Shown here piece after piece: positions 21,272-22,871 of a stretch of DNA of 22,871 bases. The position numbers were made by a program, and so were the translations under genes. The notes under the pieces are model-generated. The model did no database searches. It saw only the letters and a list, made by a program, of their open reading frames with translations, and was not told where the DNA came from. The DNA comes from Bondarzewia mesenterica (Eukaryota > Basidiomycota > Agaricomycetes > Russulales > Bondarzewiaceae): positions 1 through 22,871 of the forward strand of contig SGPL01000524.1 in NCBI GenBank assembly GCA_004802705.1. Reading direction: 5' to 3'. Every line of letters begins with the position of its first letter. The stretch's first letter is position 1.

Positions 21272-21910
21272 GATCGGATGAGGGATGTTCGATTGATATG
21301 AGACTGATATCTAGGGATGGGCTTGGAATAATTGCAGCTTGTGCATAACTAGTAGGTCTGCAGCTGCGTGCTCAGGTTTTGGACATCTGTACGATGACGA
21401 GAGTAATGTAACATTGTAGTGTTCCACGCCCGAGGATATGTGTTCTCTAGTATTTGGGCCGTTATATGCATCGTCTGTGTGAAAAACACCGAAAACCGGC
21501 GTGTGAGACTGTCGTCACGGATGAAGGGAATACTTACCGAGACCACATGAGGGGGTATCAGTCCATACAATGGATAAGAGAAGTCTCACGATCCATTAAA
21601 GATCGGTTACGGCCAGCGATACGCAAAATCAGAAAGTCAAATACACACGAATGCCTTTCATCTCAAGGGATTTCGGCGGATTATATTATGAACAGATGAA
21701 GGAATGTGAGTTCGTACGGTGGCGGCTGTGTGATGAAAATGGCGTTTTCTGTCTCGTCTCGCGCTATCGAGGTTTTCGTAAGCTGATGCCCAGAGTCACT
21801 GAGTACTTACGGATGATTTCAACCAAGCTCTTGCGTGCGGCGTGACAGTCAAAAGAACAAGTGATCCTAAGAGTTCCAGTTTGACGATAGCGCCAGGCAA
21901 ACGAGCCAAT
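21272..21910. other. intergenic, upstream of the truncated WD40-like gene
   Basis: About 640 bases. Two plus-strand frames (21454-21699 and 21651-21845) are open but resemble no domain, and their overlap suggests chance. I see no repeat or RNA gene. Confidence 0.4.
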
Positions 21911-22668
21911 ATGGAATCTTTTTCACACGACTACAGTATTGTACTGTACGTCGTCCAGCCAGGCTCGAGCAAGAATCACGAAACCATAATGCCCACCCAA
22001 ACGATTAGCCCAACCATCCTTGCTAAAACAACTGTTCAGCACGATTTTCCCACCGTACTCTCGGAGATATACACAGGACTCGTGCCCTCCGAGCGCATCT
22101 GGCTCTCGTGTTACAAGCTCGACGAACCTTCAGTGCACGGCCGTGTCGCCGCGGCGCTCAACGAGCGCGATCGCACACGCGTAGTACTCCGAGGGGAGGA
22201 CGGTGTGCAGCTGGAACGGGTCAGCGATGTGCGTCTATTCATGTAAGCACTCGAGTCGTGGTCCTGGGTCTCTCATCTTCGTTGTGCTGTAGACAAAGTA
22301 CACAGCGAGCTGCGACGCACTGGGCATCTCACATACAGAAATTGTTGTTCCATCTGAGACGTATGCGGACCCGGCTCATGCAGATTATCGACATGTAAGT
22401 CTCTAACTTCGGCCCGCTTTATATCCTCCAGATCACGACTCACCTACGGGATTCTTCGCAGCCCCACCAAATTCCAACATTCGCCCTCTTACCACAGCCC
22501 CCCTTTTCCTCCTCCTCTTCATCGCGAGTCCTAGCAACAGGTCACACAGATGGATCCGTTTCACTGTACGTTCTCCCACCCACCCCGCCTTCTCCATCTG
22601 CGCCCTACGCCCTTCCGACGTCGCATGGGCTGACGCCCTATGCCACTGGAAAACTACACTTAGGTTAG
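21911..22668 (+). pseudogene. WD40-like gene truncated at the telomeric repeats
   Basis: A phase-0 model, exons 21911-22228, 22293-22394 and 22462-22668, gives 208 residues. The best-looking protein segments are EIYTGLVPSERIWLSCYKL, EPSVHGRVAAALNE, HTEIVVPSETYADPAHADY, HPHQIPTFALLP and RVLATGHTDGSVSLYVLPP. The last has the GHxDGSVxLY pattern of a WD40 beta-propeller blade. The frame then passes through SHGLTPYATGKLH straight into the first TTAGG copies, and the stop (TAG, 22666-22668) is made by the repeat itself. A propeller protein needs several blades, so most of the gene appears to be missing beyond this point. The frame is open upstream of the ATG to 21842, so the true start may be earlier. 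The donor at 22229 (GTGCGT) was chosen because it alone keeps phase; GTAAGC at 22243 breaks it. The exact family is not recognised. Confidence 0.6.
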
Positions 22669-22674
22669 GTTAGG
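22660..22674 (+). repeat. interstitial telomeric repeat, (TTAGG)3
   Basis: Three perfect TTAGG units in the same orientation as the terminal tract, about 100 bases inside it. They begin exactly where protein-like sequence ends. Confidence 0.9.
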
Positions 22675-22775
22675 AGGAGTGCGAAGCACGACGAACGGGA
22701 ATTCGTAAGTGAAGAGGCTGGTAGTACTAACAAAAGCTCGCTATAAGGCAAGACTTAGGTTTCGACTGGAGTCTC
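22675..22775. other. unique spacer between TTAGG blocks
   Basis: About 100 bases of non-repetitive sequence with one isolated TTAGG (22755-22759). No gene. It could be a subtelomeric element or a junction product. Confidence 0.6.
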
Positions 22776-22871
22776 TTAGGTTAGGTTAGGTTAGGTTAGG
22801 TTAGGTTAGGTTAGGTTAGGTTAGGTTAGGTTAGGTTAGGTTAGGTTAGGTTAGGTTAGGTTAGGTTAGGT
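22776..22871 (+). repeat. telomere, (TTAGG)19 plus T
   Basis: 96 bases of perfect five-base repeat run to the last base of the window. The G-rich strand points toward the end, as required for a true chromosome terminus at the 3' side. No unit is TTAGGG, the canonical repeat of most filamentous fungi. Confidence 0.95.

Noticed and set aside
21454..21845. Two overlapping plus-strand frames near the chromosome end, considered as a subtelomeric helicase remnant
   Set aside because: No helicase motif or any other domain is visible.

Overview
The window is eukaryotic and fungal, most likely a basidiomycete of the Agaricomycetes. Its genes are split by many short GT-AG introns (about 47-75 nt, one of 121 nt). 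They belong to families typical of mushroom-forming fungi: a MetE-like methyltransferase, an AusD-type methyltransferase, an F-box/LRR protein, an SRPK-like kinase relic and a two-module ABM protein. The right edge is a chromosome end: 19 copies of TTAGG plus one T, in the G-rich-strand orientation expected at a 3' end. All gene models below are manual splices, checked for phase consistency but not against transcripts.

Layout. 1-378(+): C-terminal end of an unrecognised protein. 1133-3020(-): 12-exon cobalamin-independent methionine-synthase-like protein. 4445-5644(+): 4-exon SAM methyltransferase. 5931-6995(-): short-chain dehydrogenase with several frame conflicts. 7418-7853(+): Bet1/Sft1-type SNARE. 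9375-11079(-): F-box protein. About 11900-13286(+): decayed SRPK-like kinase. 14809-16204(+): farnesyl diphosphate synthase. 16679-17440(+): gluconokinase. 17687-18076(+): small unknown protein. 18077-20458: mostly unassigned, with two coding-like relics. 20459-21271(+): ABM-domain protein. 21911-22668(+): WD40-like gene whose reading frame runs into TTAGG repeats and stops there. 22660-22871: interstitial TTAGG block, unique spacer and terminal telomere.

The genes do not form one pathway. Farnesyl diphosphate synthase (isoprenoids), gluconokinase (pentose phosphate entry) and the SNARE (Golgi traffic) are housekeeping functions. The methyltransferase and the dehydrogenase have secondary-metabolism-like relatives, but no core synthase is present, so this is not supported as a biosynthetic cluster. 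Gene decay (dehydrogenase, kinase, 18-20.4 kb relics, truncated WD40-like gene) and low gene density toward the right end fit a subtelomere.

The most notable observations are the pentameric TTAGG telomere, where TTAGGG is the usual fungal repeat, and a gene apparently cut by telomeric repeats with the repeat supplying its stop codon.
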